DNA of 64,000 nt. Source: Hyphomicrobium sp. GTDB lineage: Bacteria; Pseudomonadota; Alphaproteobacteria; Rhizobiales; Hyphomicrobiaceae. Where the stretch lies: assembly GCA_016716675.1 (NCBI GenBank), contig JADJVG010000003.1, positions 1-64,000 of the forward strand. Direction: 5' to 3'. Shown piece after piece: positions 1 through 9,053 of this stretch. How positions within the stretch are numbered: position 1 is the stretch's first letter; each line of letters opens with the position of its first letter. The notes beneath the pieces were generated by a model. That model saw nothing but the letters and a program-made list of their open reading frames with translations. It searched no databases and was not told the DNA's origin. The translations under genes and the position numbers were made by a program.

Positions 1-331
1 TGATCGGCGCACCACCAACATCGATGACGACCGTTTGCCGGTCGAGCGTCGGATCAAATCGCCCGAGCAGCTCGAACAGGGCACCGGCGGGCCCAGTGGA
101 GATGCCGTTGATCAATTCGCCACCCGGCGGGGCGGTCATTTGCAGCGCGATGCTTTCCGTTGAGCCGTCGCGGGAGCCGGCGGAACATTTCGGCTCGCCT
201 ATGTAGATGCCACCATGCCGATCCGCCCCGATGATCCGGCCGTCGCGGACCACGATCAATGCGTCGTCGTGTGGGCCGTTGTCTTCACGTGGGTTACGAT
301 AGTCGATTTTATAAATGCCATTACGAAACAT
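1..331 (-). CDS. GrlR-like regulatory-domain protein, 3' part missing
   Basis: An open reading frame on the minus strand starts with ATG at 331 and runs off the left edge after 110 codons without a stop. The N-terminus begins MFRNGIYKIDYR, followed by a segment with LIVVRDGRIIGADRHGG and later GELINGISTGPAG. The pattern of a short beta strand, then G-x-Y, then 'V-x-DG-x-I-x-G-x-D', then a glycine turn resembles the small beta-barrel domain of GrlR, known as a negative regulator of type III secretion and also found in many proteobacteria without such systems. No secretion genes are visible here, so the role is unknown. It lies downstream of rpsP behind a strong terminator and is probably a separate transcription unit. 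Family assignment is from memory of the motif pattern only. Confidence 0.55.
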   Translation of the reverse strand, partial: MFRNGIYKIDYRNPREDNGPHDDALIVVRDGRIIGADRHGGIYIGEPKCSAGSRDGSTESIALQMTAPPGGELINGISTGPAGALFELLGRFDPTLDRQTVVIDVGGAPI

Positions 332-472
332 GTAGCGTTACTCTGGAGTACGTCGGCTTCAATATGCGGTTGTAAAAATATCGATCGCGATGAATTGCGC
401 AGTCTTATAGCGGATTTCATACAAGTTCCAGGCCACGCACGCTGCACTATCGGCGTTCCACCAGAACGCAGC

Positions 473-502
473 AAAGCCTCCAGATGTTGGCATCTGGAGG
501 CT
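473..502 (-). terminator. Rho-independent terminator of the ffh-rpsP unit
   Basis: A perfect 12-bp stem (475-486 with 491-502) closes a 4-nt loop. Read on the minus strand it is followed by a short T run (TTT, then GC). It lies about 30 bp past the rpsP stop codon, so it ends the minus-strand rpsP transcript and separates it from the GrlR-like gene. Confidence 0.85.
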
Positions 503-533
503 CTAATCGCGATCAGTAGAACCGAAACGCGTC

Positions 534-911
534 TTACGATGCGTCGGCGGGAGCGGCGGCGGCTTCAGCGGCCTTAGCAGCTTTTTCAGCAGCAGCGGCG
601 AGACGCTCCTGAGCCTTCTTCTTCGGCTTCGCCTTTTCAGGGTTGTTCGGCACGTCGCGCTTGGCGATGCCGGTCACGTCGAGCAGGCGGGCAACGCGAT
701 CGGTCGCCTGGGCGCCGACGCTGAGCCAATACTTGACCCGCTCTTCGTTGAGCTTGACGCGCTCAGGGTTGTCCTTCTTGAGCATCGGATCGAACGTACC
801 GATCTGTTCGATGTAGCGGCCATCGCGCGGGCTCGTGCCGTGGGCGACGACGACGTAGTAGTAAGGGCGCTTCTTTGCGCCACCGCGCGACAGGCGGATC
901 TTGACGGCCAT
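534..911 (-). CDS. rpsP: 30S ribosomal protein S16
   Basis: Small-subunit ribosomal protein S16, which helps assemble the 5' domain of 16S rRNA. The N-terminus MAVKIRLSRGGAKKRPYY and the block DGRYIEQIGTFDP are the family signature. At 125 aa it is longer than the 80-90 aa core because of an Ala/Lys/Glu-rich tail from about residue 92, a common alphaproteobacterial extension. It is third in a minus-strand run after ffh and the 89-aa gene, 41 bp downstream of the latter. In most alphaproteobacteria rpsP is followed by rimM, trmD and rplS; here a terminator follows directly, so that block must lie elsewhere. Confidence 0.97.
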   Translation of the reverse strand: MAVKIRLSRGGAKKRPYYYVVVAHGTSPRDGRYIEQIGTFDPMLKKDNPERVKLNEERVKYWLSVGAQATDRVARLLDVTGIAKRDVPNNPEKAKPKKKAQERLAAAAEKAAKAAEAAAAPADAS

Positions 912-952
912 TCGAGTTCTCCTGATTTAACTTTATGTCGTTGAATGCGCTT

Positions 953-1222
953 CTATTCGATGTCGTTTTCTGAATGCTGCGCGAACAGGTCTTTGAGGGC
1001 CTCTTCGCCGCGGCAACCACCTTGGGATTTGTAGATCTCGACAACGACTTCACCGTCTTCGAGAACGTCGATCTCCCATCTCTCACCCGGAACGTTGGCG
1101 ATGATCGACACGCCGTCTTCCCGGTATCTCGTCACCTCGTGTTGTATGCCGGCCTCTTTCAGCCGGTCCGACAGCGCGAGTAATTTCGCTAGAGGATGTG
1201 TTTCGCTGTGATCCTCTGCCAT
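953..1222 (-). CDS. Small acidic protein between ffh and rpsP, possibly immunity-like
   Basis: An 89-aa acidic protein with no signal peptide or membrane segment. An N-terminal helix (HPLAKLLALSDRLKEAGI) is followed by a predicted beta sheet containing GVSIIANVPGERWEIDVLED and GEVVVEIYKSQGG, then a short helix EEALKDLF. The arrangement 'P-G-E-R-W-E-I-x-x-x-x-D-G-x-V-x-V-E' is one I associate with small immunity-like or orphan proteins in various phyla, but no family name can be assigned with confidence. It starts 6 bp after the ffh stop codon and is surely co-transcribed with ffh and rpsP. In many Hyphomicrobiales this slot holds a chorismate mutase gene instead, so the position is unusual. 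Confidence 0.75.
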   Translation of the reverse strand: MAEDHSETHPLAKLLALSDRLKEAGIQHEVTRYREDGVSIIANVPGERWEIDVLEDGEVVVEIYKSQGGCRGEEALKDLFAQHSENDIE

Positions 1223-1228
1223 CCGCGC

Positions 1229-2803
1229 TTACTTCTTCTTGCCCGGGAAGCTCGGGAATTTCGGAAGTCCGCCGCCAAACCCACCCAGTCCCGGCAACCC
1301 TTTCGGCAATCCGCTCAAGCCTGAGCCGAGGCCGGGCAATGTCTTCGGCGGCGCCGCGCCGCCAGCCGGCAAAGCATCGCGCAATTCAGCCGGCAGTTGT
1401 TCGAGCGCCTTCGGATCGAGTTTGGCGAGTTCGCTTTGCATGGAGGCCATCTCGGCTTCGCTCGGTCCGGCGCCGGTGCGCCCCAGGAACTTGTTGAGCA
1501 TGCCGCCCTTCTGGCCCATCTGCTTCATCATGTCGGCCATCTGCCGATGCATCTTGATGAGCTTGTTGATCTCTTCGACCTTGGTGCCGGAACCGGCGGC
1601 GATGCGGCGCTTGCGGCGGGCATCGAGAACTTTCGGATTGCGCCGTTCCTGCGGCGTCATCGAGCCGATGATGGCGCGCTGATGGACAAGACTTTTGTCG
1701 AGGCCGGCTTCGTTGATCTGGCCTTTGATCTTGGCGACGCCCGGCAACATCCCGAGCACGCCGCCCATGCCGCCAAGCTTCTGCATCTGCTTCAACTGTT
1801 CGCCGAGATCTTCGAGGTCAAATGACCCCTTCTTCATTTTCTCGGCAATTTTGGTGGCTTTTTCGACGTCGATCGTCTGCGCCGCGCGCTCGACGAGAGA
1901 CACCACGTCGCCCATGCCGAGGATGCGGCCAGCGATACGTCCGGGGTGGAAATCTTCGAGTGCGTCCCACTTTTCGCCGACACCGATCAGCTTGATCGGC
2001 TTGCCGGTGACAGCGCGCATCGACAGCGCCGCGCCGCCACGGCCATCGCCGTCGGCGCGCGTCAGCACGATGCCGGTGACGCCGATGTGGCCGTCGAAGG
2101 CTTTCGCGGTGTTGACCGCGTCCTGACCGGTCAGCGCGTCGGCAACGAGCAGGGTTTCATGAGGATTGATGGCGCGTTTAACGTCGCGCACTTCGTCCAT
2201 CAGTTCTTCGTCAACCGTCACGCGGCCGGCGGTGTCGTAGATGATGACATCAAAACCGCCGAGCTTGGCAGCGTCTTCGGCGCGGCGCGCGATCTGCAGC
2301 GGGTTCTGTCCAGCGATGATGGGTAGGGTCGCGACGCCGGTCTGGTCGCCGAGCACGCGCAGCTGCTCCTGTGCGGCGGGCCGGCGCGTGTCGAGCGACG
2401 CCATCAGGACTTTTTTCTTGTCCCGGTTGGTCAGGCGATAGGCGATCTTGGCGGTGGTGGTGGTTTTGCCCGAACCCTGCAAGCCGACCATCAGAATGCC
2501 GATGGGGGCGGCGGCGTGCAGGTCGATCGGCTGGGCATCGGAGCCGAGCATCGCCACCAGTTCGTCGTTGACGATCTTGACGACCATCTGGCCGGGCGTC
2601 ACCGAGCGCAGCACTTCGGCGCCGACGGCTTTGGCTTTGACCTTCTCGGTGAAATCTTTGACGACATCGAGCGCAACGTCGGCCTCAAGCAAGGCGCGGC
2701 GAACCTCGCGCATCGCTTCGACGACATCGCTCTCGGTCAGCGCACCGCGCCGTGTGAGTTTGTCGAGTACGCCTGAGAGGCGTTCTTGCAGCGATTGAAA
2801 CAT
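1229..2803 (-). CDS. ffh: Signal recognition particle protein Ffh
   Basis: GTPase of the signal recognition particle. With 4.5S RNA it binds signal sequences of nascent inner-membrane proteins and delivers ribosomes to FtsY. The 524-aa protein has the helical N domain (1-95), the G domain with P-loop GLQGSGKTTT at about 107-116, DTAGR and the TRADGD motif (TKLDGD in most homologues), and the methionine-rich M domain (about 325-450: MHRQMADMMKQMGQKGGM). A Gly/Pro/Leu-rich tail ends in PGKKK. It heads a minus-strand operon with the 89-aa gene and rpsP. Its receptor gene ftsY is also in this window at 7.8 kb. No SRP RNA gene was recognised nearby. Confidence 0.98.
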   Translation of the reverse strand: MFQSLQERLSGVLDKLTRRGALTESDVVEAMREVRRALLEADVALDVVKDFTEKVKAKAVGAEVLRSVTPGQMVVKIVNDELVAMLGSDAQPIDLHAAAPIGILMVGLQGSGKTTTTAKIAYRLTNRDKKKVLMASLDTRRPAAQEQLRVLGDQTGVATLPIIAGQNPLQIARRAEDAAKLGGFDVIIYDTAGRVTVDEELMDEVRDVKRAINPHETLLVADALTGQDAVNTAKAFDGHIGVTGIVLTRADGDGRGGAALSMRAVTGKPIKLIGVGEKWDALEDFHPGRIAGRILGMGDVVSLVERAAQTIDVEKATKIAEKMKKGSFDLEDLGEQLKQMQKLGGMGGVLGMLPGVAKIKGQINEAGLDKSLVHQRAIIGSMTPQERRNPKVLDARRKRRIAAGSGTKVEEINKLIKMHRQMADMMKQMGQKGGMLNKFLGRTGAGPSEAEMASMQSELAKLDPKALEQLPAELRDALPAGGAAPPKTLPGLGSGLSGLPKGLPGLGGFGGGLPKFPSFPGKKK

Positions 2804-3075
2804 CTATTCGCTCATGGCGAGGGCGCTTCGCTTCCAGCTTTCGCGGGGGCGGCACAACGCACTAGCGACCCCTGGCCGCCCGTCTCGCTGCGCTCGTCGA
2901 AGTGGTGCTCGCTCTGCTCCTTCACGTTTCAAACCAAACAAAAATGCACCCGGGAGCGCGACGCGCCGCCGGATGTTGACCCCCTTACCTCCCGGGTTTC
3001 CCCATGTGTAAGGCGGCGGCTCTGAGTTTCAGGGCCGACTGGATGGGTGTCGTATGCGGGAAAGACCCCGCAAAG

Positions 3076-3378
3076 TCAATGCGACGCCTGTTTACGGGCT
3101 TTAGCTTCAGCCGCCAACATCCGGCTCCAGGCCTTGGCCAAGCGGAACACGCGGCGCTCGTAGGCGCGCTCCTCGGGCGTCAATAAAATGCAGCTTTCAC
3201 AATAACATGGCCGGCGCTTCGCGTAGGCGACGCTCAGCATATGCCCGGGATGGGCGGGCGCACCCGTTGCACCCGCACCCGTCTGGTGAGGCGGAGGCCG
3301 GCCATGCCCGGTCTGCCAAGACAGGGAACGGGCATAGCGTTTCGGGCGGTAAAACGGTCCGAGATGCTTGCGTGGCAA
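3076..3378 (-). CDS. Hypothetical protein with CxCxxC motif
   Basis: An open frame of up to 100 aa. The C-terminal half looks protein-like: RRPCYCESCILLTPEERAYE followed by a basic, alanine-rich helix ending in ARKQASH. The first 45 residues are Pro/Gly/His-rich and may be untranslated; an internal methionine (MLSVAYAKRR) gives a 54-aa alternative. The Cys-x-Cys-x-x-Cys cluster could bind a metal, but this is inference. It lies between ffh and the DUF2189 gene, all on the minus strand. I do not recognise the family and it may not be a gene. Confidence 0.35.
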   Translation of the reverse strand: MPRKHLGPFYRPKRYARSLSWQTGHGRPPPHQTGAGATGAPAHPGHMLSVAYAKRRPCYCESCILLTPEERAYERRVFRLAKAWSRMLAAEAKARKQASH

Positions 3379-3422
3379 CGTCCCGTGCCCCCTCGATCAG
3401 CGGCGATATAGGCTCGTGTCGC

Positions 3423-4238
3423 TTAAGTGCTCGTGCCCTCAATTGTGCCGACCGTCTTGCGGTAGACGTGCCATGTGGCGTGACCCAGGACAGGCATGAT
3501 GACGATCAGGCCGATGAACAGCGAGGCGATCGAAATCGCCAACAGCAGGCCAATGGTTGCCGCCCAGAAGAACATGGCGCGCGGGTTCTTGGCGACCACC
3601 TTTACGCTCGTGACCATGGCGGTGACGAAATCAACGTTGCGGTCAAACAGCATCGGGAACGATACCGCGGCATACGAGAAGACGATGCCCGCCAGGATAG
3701 CGCCGATGACGTTGCCGACGAACAGGAACATCCATCCCTGCGGCGTCGTCAGGATCGATTGCATAAGATCGCCGGACTGGCCGCCGCCGAAGCCCATGAA
3801 TGCGAAAAACAGGAATGCGGCGATGTCCATCCAGATGATCAGCGAGAACACGGTGACAACCGCCATCCAGCCCAGCTCTTTGATGCTGGTGGTGCGCATC
3901 GCACCGAGCACGCCCGGCCAAGTCAAAGGTTCGCCGCGTTCGAGTTTGCGGCTGACATCGTAGAGACCAGCGGCGGCAAACGGCGCGATCAACGCAAAGC
4001 CTGTGGCCAGCGGATAGGCGAGGTAGGGCAAATCGTATTGCGTGAGCAGAGCGATGATGGCCCAGCCGCCGAGCGCATAAACGAACCCGAAAAATAATCC
4101 GAATTGCGGGGCGGCTTTGAAGTCGCGCAGCCCGGCTTCAATCGCGTCCAGGATATCGCCGGTCTGGACCTCACGAATGGGCGGCCACTGCGTTTTGGAA
4201 CGCGGGCTTACTGTCGCTACGGATGCAATGTCTGTCAT
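3423..4238 (-). CDS. DUF2189 family inner-membrane protein
   Basis: A 271-aa polytopic membrane protein. After a 35-residue soluble N-terminus come about six hydrophobic helices, beginning LFFGFVYALGGWAIIALL (about 48-65), then YPLATGFALIAPFAAAGLY, and strongly hydrophobic segments to the end. The arrangement 'DIxDAIxAGxxDFKxAPxxGLxFGxxYxLGGW' and 'GFxLIAPFAAxGLYxxSRxLExGExxxW' is the signature of the DUF2189 family, common in Proteobacteria and of unknown function. It stands alone, 141 bp from the next gene, with no partner that suggests a role. Confidence 0.88.
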   Translation of the reverse strand: MTDIASVATVSPRSKTQWPPIREVQTGDILDAIEAGLRDFKAAPQFGLFFGFVYALGGWAIIALLTQYDLPYLAYPLATGFALIAPFAAAGLYDVSRKLERGEPLTWPGVLGAMRTTSIKELGWMAVVTVFSLIIWMDIAAFLFFAFMGFGGGQSGDLMQSILTTPQGWMFLFVGNVIGAILAGIVFSYAAVSFPMLFDRNVDFVTAMVTSVKVVAKNPRAMFFWAATIGLLLAISIASLFIGLIVIMPVLGHATWHVYRKTVGTIEGTST

Positions 4239-4379
4239 AACCCCTCCACGGCGAGTCTGCGCCCACGACCTCGCCGCGCGGCGCGTCCTGCAAACTTGAT
4301 AAATCTCAAGATCGCGGGGCGGACGATGAACGAACTTTGGCCGCGCTTCAACATAATGTCGCAGCAGAGCGGGCGGTTT

Positions 4380-5555
4380 TTAGATCTTTGGAATGAGCCG
4401 CAACAGCTTTCCGTCGGAATCGTCGGTCAGGACGTACACGGCACCATCCGGTCCCTGACGTACATCACGAATCCGCTCGCCGCGGTCGGTTAGGAGTGCT
4501 TCGACGGCGACGACTTCGCCACCCTCCAGCACCAGCCGTTCAACCACCGATCCGGCGAGCCCGCCTGCGAGAATGTTGCCCTTCCATCCCTTGAAAAGAT
4601 CGCCGGTATAGAATGTCAGGCCCGATGTAGCGATCGACGGCTTCCAATAATAGATCGGTTGTTCGAGGCCGTCTTTGGTTGTGCCTTCGCCAATCTTTGA
4701 GCCATCGTAGTCAATGCCCCAGGTGATGATCGGCCACCCATAATTTTTGCCGGCCATCGGCGTGTTCAGTTCGTCTCCGCCTTGCGCGCCATGTTCCGTG
4801 GTCCACAGTTGGCCGGTGGCCGGATTAACGGCGGCGCCCTGTAGATTGCGGTGGCCGTAGCTCCAGATTTCAGGACGCGCATCTTCGCGGCCGACAAACG
4901 GATTGTCTTTCGGCACACTGCCATCGGCGTTGATGCGAATAACTTTCCCGAGGTGCGTGCCGAGATCCTGGGCGCTGTCGCGTTCGGAAGCGCGTTCGCC
5001 TGTCGTCACGAACAGCGTGCCATCCTTTGCCCACGCAAGACGCGATCCATAGTGGTGGCGTCCTGAGATCGCCGGCTCCTGCCGGAAGATGACGGTGCCA
5101 TCGGTAATGGCGCCACCCGTATCGGAAAGCGTCAACTTTGCGCGAACCACCGATGTTCCGTTGCGGAAAACGCCGCGCGGTTCGGAATACGAAAAGTACA
5201 CGGTGCCTGTGGTTGCGAAATCAGGGGCCAGCAGAACATCGAGTAGTCCGGCTTGGCCGCCCTGCACGACGTGCGGCAGGCCCTGGATCGGGTCTGAAAG
5301 TTTTCCGTCCTTCGCGACGACGCGCATCGTGCCGACCCGTTCCGTCACCAGCATGCGGCCATCCGGCAGAAATTGAAGGCTCCATGGGTTCTTCAGTCCG
5401 CTGGCCACCACTTCGACGGTAATGTCGGTCTTCGGTGCCGCCGGTGCCGCCGTTTGGGCGGCAATTGCCGGGGTTGCCACGGCCAGCGCCAGTGCCGCAA
5501 GGCCAAGCACCCGGGCTCTGGCGGCCAGGCGTGTCAAAACGGGGTTCGGCTGCAT
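4380..5555 (-). CDS. PQQ-dependent sugar dehydrogenase (Gdh-B/YliI type), exported
   Basis: A periplasmic six-bladed beta-propeller aldose dehydrogenase of the soluble glucose/sorbosone dehydrogenase family, which oxidises aldose sugars with PQQ. The ATG at 5555 has GGAGAG 6 nt upstream and gives 391 aa with a clear Sec signal (about 1-33, ending ATPAIAAQ). Family landmarks are NPWSLQFLPDGRMLVTER, GGQAGLLDVLLAPDF, RHHYGSRLAW (with the catalytic-type His), SYGHRNLQGAAVNP, TTEHGAQGGDELN and KNYGWP. The frame stays open upstream to 6194, but that stretch is antisense to dapF and is not coding. It is divergent from dapF across 69 bp. No PQQ synthesis genes are in the window. Confidence 0.93.
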   Translation of the reverse strand: MQPNPVLTRLAARARVLGLAALALAVATPAIAAQTAAPAAPKTDITVEVVASGLKNPWSLQFLPDGRMLVTERVGTMRVVAKDGKLSDPIQGLPHVVQGGQAGLLDVLLAPDFATTGTVYFSYSEPRGVFRNGTSVVRAKLTLSDTGGAITDGTVIFRQEPAISGRHHYGSRLAWAKDGTLFVTTGERASERDSAQDLGTHLGKVIRINADGSVPKDNPFVGREDARPEIWSYGHRNLQGAAVNPATGQLWTTEHGAQGGDELNTPMAGKNYGWPIITWGIDYDGSKIGEGTTKDGLEQPIYYWKPSIATSGLTFYTGDLFKGWKGNILAGGLAGSVVERLVLEGGEVVAVEALLTDRGERIRDVRQGPDGAVYVLTDDSDGKLLRLIPKI

Positions 5556-5624
5556 CAAAATCTCTCCGGTGGCGGGCCTGCGTTGCGAATTGTGTTTTCC
5601 GGTATTCTCGCCATATATGGGCCC

Positions 5625-6494
5625 ATGACTGGATCCGCCACCATCCCCTTTGTAAAAATGAACGGCCTCGGCAACGAGATCGTCGTCGTCGATCTGCGCG
5701 CCAGCAGCAAAGTCTTCACGGCAACGGAAGCCGCACGGATCGCCGCCGACCGGACGTCGCGGTTCGATCAGCTCATGGTGCTGCACGCGCCGACGACCGC
5801 CGGCACCGAATCCTATGTCCGCATTTATAACGCCGATGGGTCCGAAGCCGGGGCATGCGGCAACGGCATGCGCTGCGTCGGCTGGTGGCTGGCGCAGGAG
5901 CTCGGCCGCAACGCCTTCAAGGTCGAAACGTTGGCCGGCGTGCTTGATACGTCGGTTCGCGACATCACGTCGATCACCGTTGATATGGGCGAGCCGCGCT
6001 TCAACTGGCAGGATATTCCGACTTCGGAAGAATTTCGCGACACACGAGCGATTGAGCTTCAAATCGGTCCGATCGATAATCCCGTGCTGCATTCGCCGTC
6101 GGTCGTCAATGTTGGCAATCCGCACGCGATATTCTGGGTCGATGACGTCAACGCCTACGATCTCGGACGCCTTGGTCCGATGCTCGAAAATCATCCGATC
6201 TTCCCTGAGCGCGCCAATATCTCACTGGCGCATGTGACGGCGCGTGATGCCATCACTCTGAGAACGTGGGAACGCGGCGCTGGGTTGACGCAAGCGTGTG
6301 GGTCGGCGGCGTGTGCGGCAGCGGTCTCGGCGGTGCGCAAAAAATTCACGAACCGCAAGGTCACGGTGACATTGCCAGGCGGCCCGCTGCTGGTCGAATG
6401 GACCGATGCCAACCGGATTTTTATGACGGGGCCAGTGGCCTTCGAATACGAAGGCGTGCTCGATCTCGATAAATTGGCGCGCGTGCCGGTGTGA
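5625..6494 (+). CDS. dapF: Diaminopimelate epimerase
   Basis: Interconverts LL- and meso-diaminopimelate, the penultimate step of lysine synthesis and the source of the peptidoglycan cross-linking residue. The protein is 289 aa from the ATG at 5625. The two catalytic cysteines sit in the usual blocks: Cys78 in GACGNGMRC and Cys225 in QACGSAAC. The N-terminal KMNGLGN motif is present. The frame extends upstream to 5373, but that part is antisense to the sugar dehydrogenase and its signal peptide. It is followed 86 bp later by mtaB; the order dapF-mtaB-ftsY is typical of alphaproteobacteria. dapB and asd of the same pathway lie further along the window. Confidence 0.97.
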   Translation: MTGSATIPFVKMNGLGNEIVVVDLRASSKVFTATEAARIAADRTSRFDQLMVLHAPTTAGTESYVRIYNADGSEAGACGNGMRCVGWWLAQELGRNAFKVETLAGVLDTSVRDITSITVDMGEPRFNWQDIPTSEEFRDTRAIELQIGPIDNPVLHSPSVVNVGNPHAIFWVDDVNAYDLGRLGPMLENHPIFPERANISLAHVTARDAITLRTWERGAGLTQACGSAACAAAVSAVRKKFTNRKVTVTLPGGPLLVEWTDANRIFMTGPVAFEYEGVLDLDKLARVPV

Positions 6495-6580
6495 CCGTTT
6501 GCAACCCGATAGCGTGTTTCAAGATCATGGACGAGTGGCTTAATCTCAGGCCGGCAACGGCGCGGCAATGATGCAAGCAG

Positions 6581-7843
6581 ATGAATGAACCTTCCGTCAT
6601 AACGCTCGGTTGCCGCTTGAACGCCTATGAGTCCGAGGTGATGCGCCGTCACGCCATGGACGCCGGCATCGAGGATGCGATCATCATCAACACCTGCGCG
6701 GTGACGCGCGAGGCGGTGCGCAAGGCGACGCAGACCGTGCGCAAGGTCCGCCGCGAAAATCCGCAGGCGCGCATCATCGTAACTGGATGCGCGGCGCAGC
6801 TGGAGCCGGAACGGTTCGCGGCCATGGCCGCCGTCGATCACGTGATCGGCAATGACGACAAGCTGAAAGCCGATACGTTTCGCGGCTTGTCGCTCGATGG
6901 CGCCGAACGCGTCGTGGTCAACGACATCATGAGCGTGCGCGAGACCGCGCCGCATATGATCGATGGCTTGCAGTCCAAGGCACGGGCGTTTCTACAAATT
7001 CAAAACGGCTGCGATCATCGCTGCACGTTCTGTATCATTCCGTTTGCGCGCGGACCATCGCGGTCGGTGGCAGCGGGCGAAATCGTTGCGCAAGTCCGCC
7101 GTGTTGTTGAGAACGGCGTGCCGGAAGTGGTGTTGACCGGCGTTGATATCACCTCATATGGCCCGGATTTGCCCGGAGACATGACGCTCGGGAAGCTCGT
7201 GCGCGAGATCCTGAAGCATGTGCCTGATTTGAAGCGCCTGCGCTTGTCGTCGATCGATCAGGTAGAAGCGGACCGTGATCTGCTCGATGCTATCGCCAAT
7301 GAAGCGCGGCTGATGCCGCATCTGCATCTCTCGATGCAGTCGGGTGACGATATGATTTTAAAGCGCATGAAGCGGCGCCATCTGCGCGCCGACGCTGTGC
7401 AGTTTTGCACCCACGTTCGGCGTCTGCGCCCCGACATGGTGTTCGGTGCCGATCTGATCGCAGGCTTTCCGACAGAGACTGAGCAGATGTTTGAAAGCTC
7501 TCTGAGTCTCGCGGACGCTTGCGGGCTGACATTCCTGCATGTGTTCCCGTATTCGGCGCGGACCGGCACACCGGCCGCCAAGATGCCGCAAGTGCCGGGT
7601 CCGCTGATCAAGGAGCGGGCCGCGCGCTTGCGCCACAAGGGCGGCGAAGCGTTAGCGTCGTATCTCGAACGGCATATGGGTGCATCGCACGATGTGCTGA
7701 TGGAAAATGGCGGCATCGGCCGCACGCCCCAGTTTTTTGAAGTTGTGATGCCCGACACGCCGCCCCCAGGGGCCGGCAATCTGGTTCGGGTCCGAACCGT
7801 GCGCCATGACGGCGTGCGGTTGATTGGAGAGGTGGCCGCGTGA
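6581..7843 (+). CDS. mtaB: tRNA t6A37 methylthiotransferase MtaB
   Basis: A radical-SAM enzyme that adds a methylthio group to t6A37 in ANN-decoding tRNAs (ms2t6A). The 420-aa protein has the N-terminal UPF0004 domain with three cluster cysteines (Cys11 in TLGCRLN, Cys39 in INTCAVT, Cys70 in VTGCAAQ). The radical-SAM CxxxCxxC is at Cys144, Cys148 and Cys151 (NGCDHRCTFC). A shortened TRAM-like tail follows. The class is MtaB rather than MiaB by the GCRLNxxE start. The last 4 bp overlap the ftsY start (ATGA-type overlap), so the two are translationally coupled. Confidence 0.96.
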   Translation: MNEPSVITLGCRLNAYESEVMRRHAMDAGIEDAIIINTCAVTREAVRKATQTVRKVRRENPQARIIVTGCAAQLEPERFAAMAAVDHVIGNDDKLKADTFRGLSLDGAERVVVNDIMSVRETAPHMIDGLQSKARAFLQIQNGCDHRCTFCIIPFARGPSRSVAAGEIVAQVRRVVENGVPEVVLTGVDITSYGPDLPGDMTLGKLVREILKHVPDLKRLRLSSIDQVEADRDLLDAIANEARLMPHLHLSMQSGDDMILKRMKRRHLRADAVQFCTHVRRLRPDMVFGADLIAGFPTETEQMFESSLSLADACGLTFLHVFPYSARTGTPAAKMPQVPGPLIKERAARLRHKGGEALASYLERHMGASHDVLMENGGIGRTPQFFEVVMPDTPPPGAGNLVRVRTVRHDGVRLIGEVAA

Positions 7844-9053
7844 GCGAGCAGGACGGCAAACGCAAGGGTTTATTCGGACGCCTGTTCGGCGGCAAACCGA
7901 GCGCTGCTCCGCCGGTTGCGGAGCCAGCGGTGCCGCCAGTCGAGGCCGAGCCAGAGATCGCACAAGAGGTTGCGCCGCCGATTAATGCACCCGAGACGGC
8001 GCCTGAGGCCGTGCCAGCCGAATCGCCGGTGGATGTCGAAGCCGTTGCCCCGCCACCTGAGCCTGTTGTCGAAGAGATCGTCGCGCCTGCACCTGTCAAA
8101 CCAGTGGCTAAGGTGGAGGCGCCGGCCAAGGCCGAGGCGAAAGTCGGCTGGTTTCAAAAACTCAAAGCCGGTCTTGGCAAGACCTCGGCAAAGCTATCCG
8201 ACGGCATCACGGGGCTTTTCACCAAGCGCAAACTGGATTCCGCGACCCTTGAAGATCTCGAAGACCTTTTGATCCAATCGGACATCGGCCTGCCGACCGC
8301 GTCGCGCATCACGGCGGCGATCTCTAAGGGCCGCTTTGAAAAAGGCATTTCTGCCGACGACGTGCGCGCCATTCTGTCGGAAGAAGTCGAGCGCGTGCTG
8401 GTACCCGTCGCCAAGCCGTTGCTTGTCGATGCCGCCCGCAAGCCCCATGTGATTATGATGGTCGGCGTCAACGGAACCGGCAAAACAACGACGATCGGCA
8501 AACTCGCCGCCAAACTCAGGCGCGAGGGCAAGTCCGTTGTGCTCGCCGCGGGTGATACGTTCCGCGCCGCTGCCATCGACCAGCTGAAAGTCTGGGGCGA
8601 ACGCACCGGATGCCCGGTCATCGCAAGACCTGTGGGTTCAGACTCCGCTGGCCTCGCTTTTGACGCTTTGAAGGAGGCACAGAGTTCGGGTGCCGATGTT
8701 TTGCTGCTCGACACGGCTGGTCGCCTGCAAAACAAGCAAGTGCTCATGGAAGAGCTCGAAAAAGTCGTTAGGGTCTTGAAAAAATTGGATTCAAGCGCAC
8801 CTCACGATGTGGTGCTGGTGCTTGATGCAACGACTGGCCAGAACGCTTTGGGCCAAGTTGAAGTATTTAGGGATCGCGCAGGGGTTACGGGCTTGGTCAT
8901 GACCAAGCTCGACGGTACAGCCAGAGGTGGTATTCTGGTTGCGATTGCGGAAAAATTTGGACTTCAGTCCATGCTGTCGGGGTCGGTGAAGGCATCGACG
9001 ATCTGCAGTCGTTTGAAGCTAAAGATTTCGCCCGGGCAATTGCCCATAGTTGA
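7840..9053 (+). CDS. ftsY: SRP receptor GTPase FtsY, frameshifted near its 3' end
   Basis: Membrane-associated receptor for the signal recognition particle. An N-terminal KRKGLFGRLFGG segment leads into an Ala/Pro/Glu/Val-rich acidic A domain (about 20-100). The NG domain follows, with P-loop GVNGTGKTTT, DTFRAAA, DTAGR and TKLDGTARGG. As written the frame reads on to 9072, but after KFGL (near 8965) the residues stop looking like FtsY. Adding one C at about 8965 restores the family C-terminus (PVHAVGVGEGIDDL, then FEAKDFARAIA) with a TGA at 9051-9053. Because ftsY is normally essential, an assembly indel is likelier than a real mutation. The corrected extent is given. Confidence 0.93.

Noticed and set aside
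2804..3075. Possible SRP RNA next to ffh
   Set aside because: The conserved GGAAGCAGC apical motif of 4.5S RNA is not found in either strand here.
5556..6194. N-terminal extension of the sugar dehydrogenase frame
   Set aside because: It is antisense to dapF, and a signal peptide with a good ribosome site starts at 5555.
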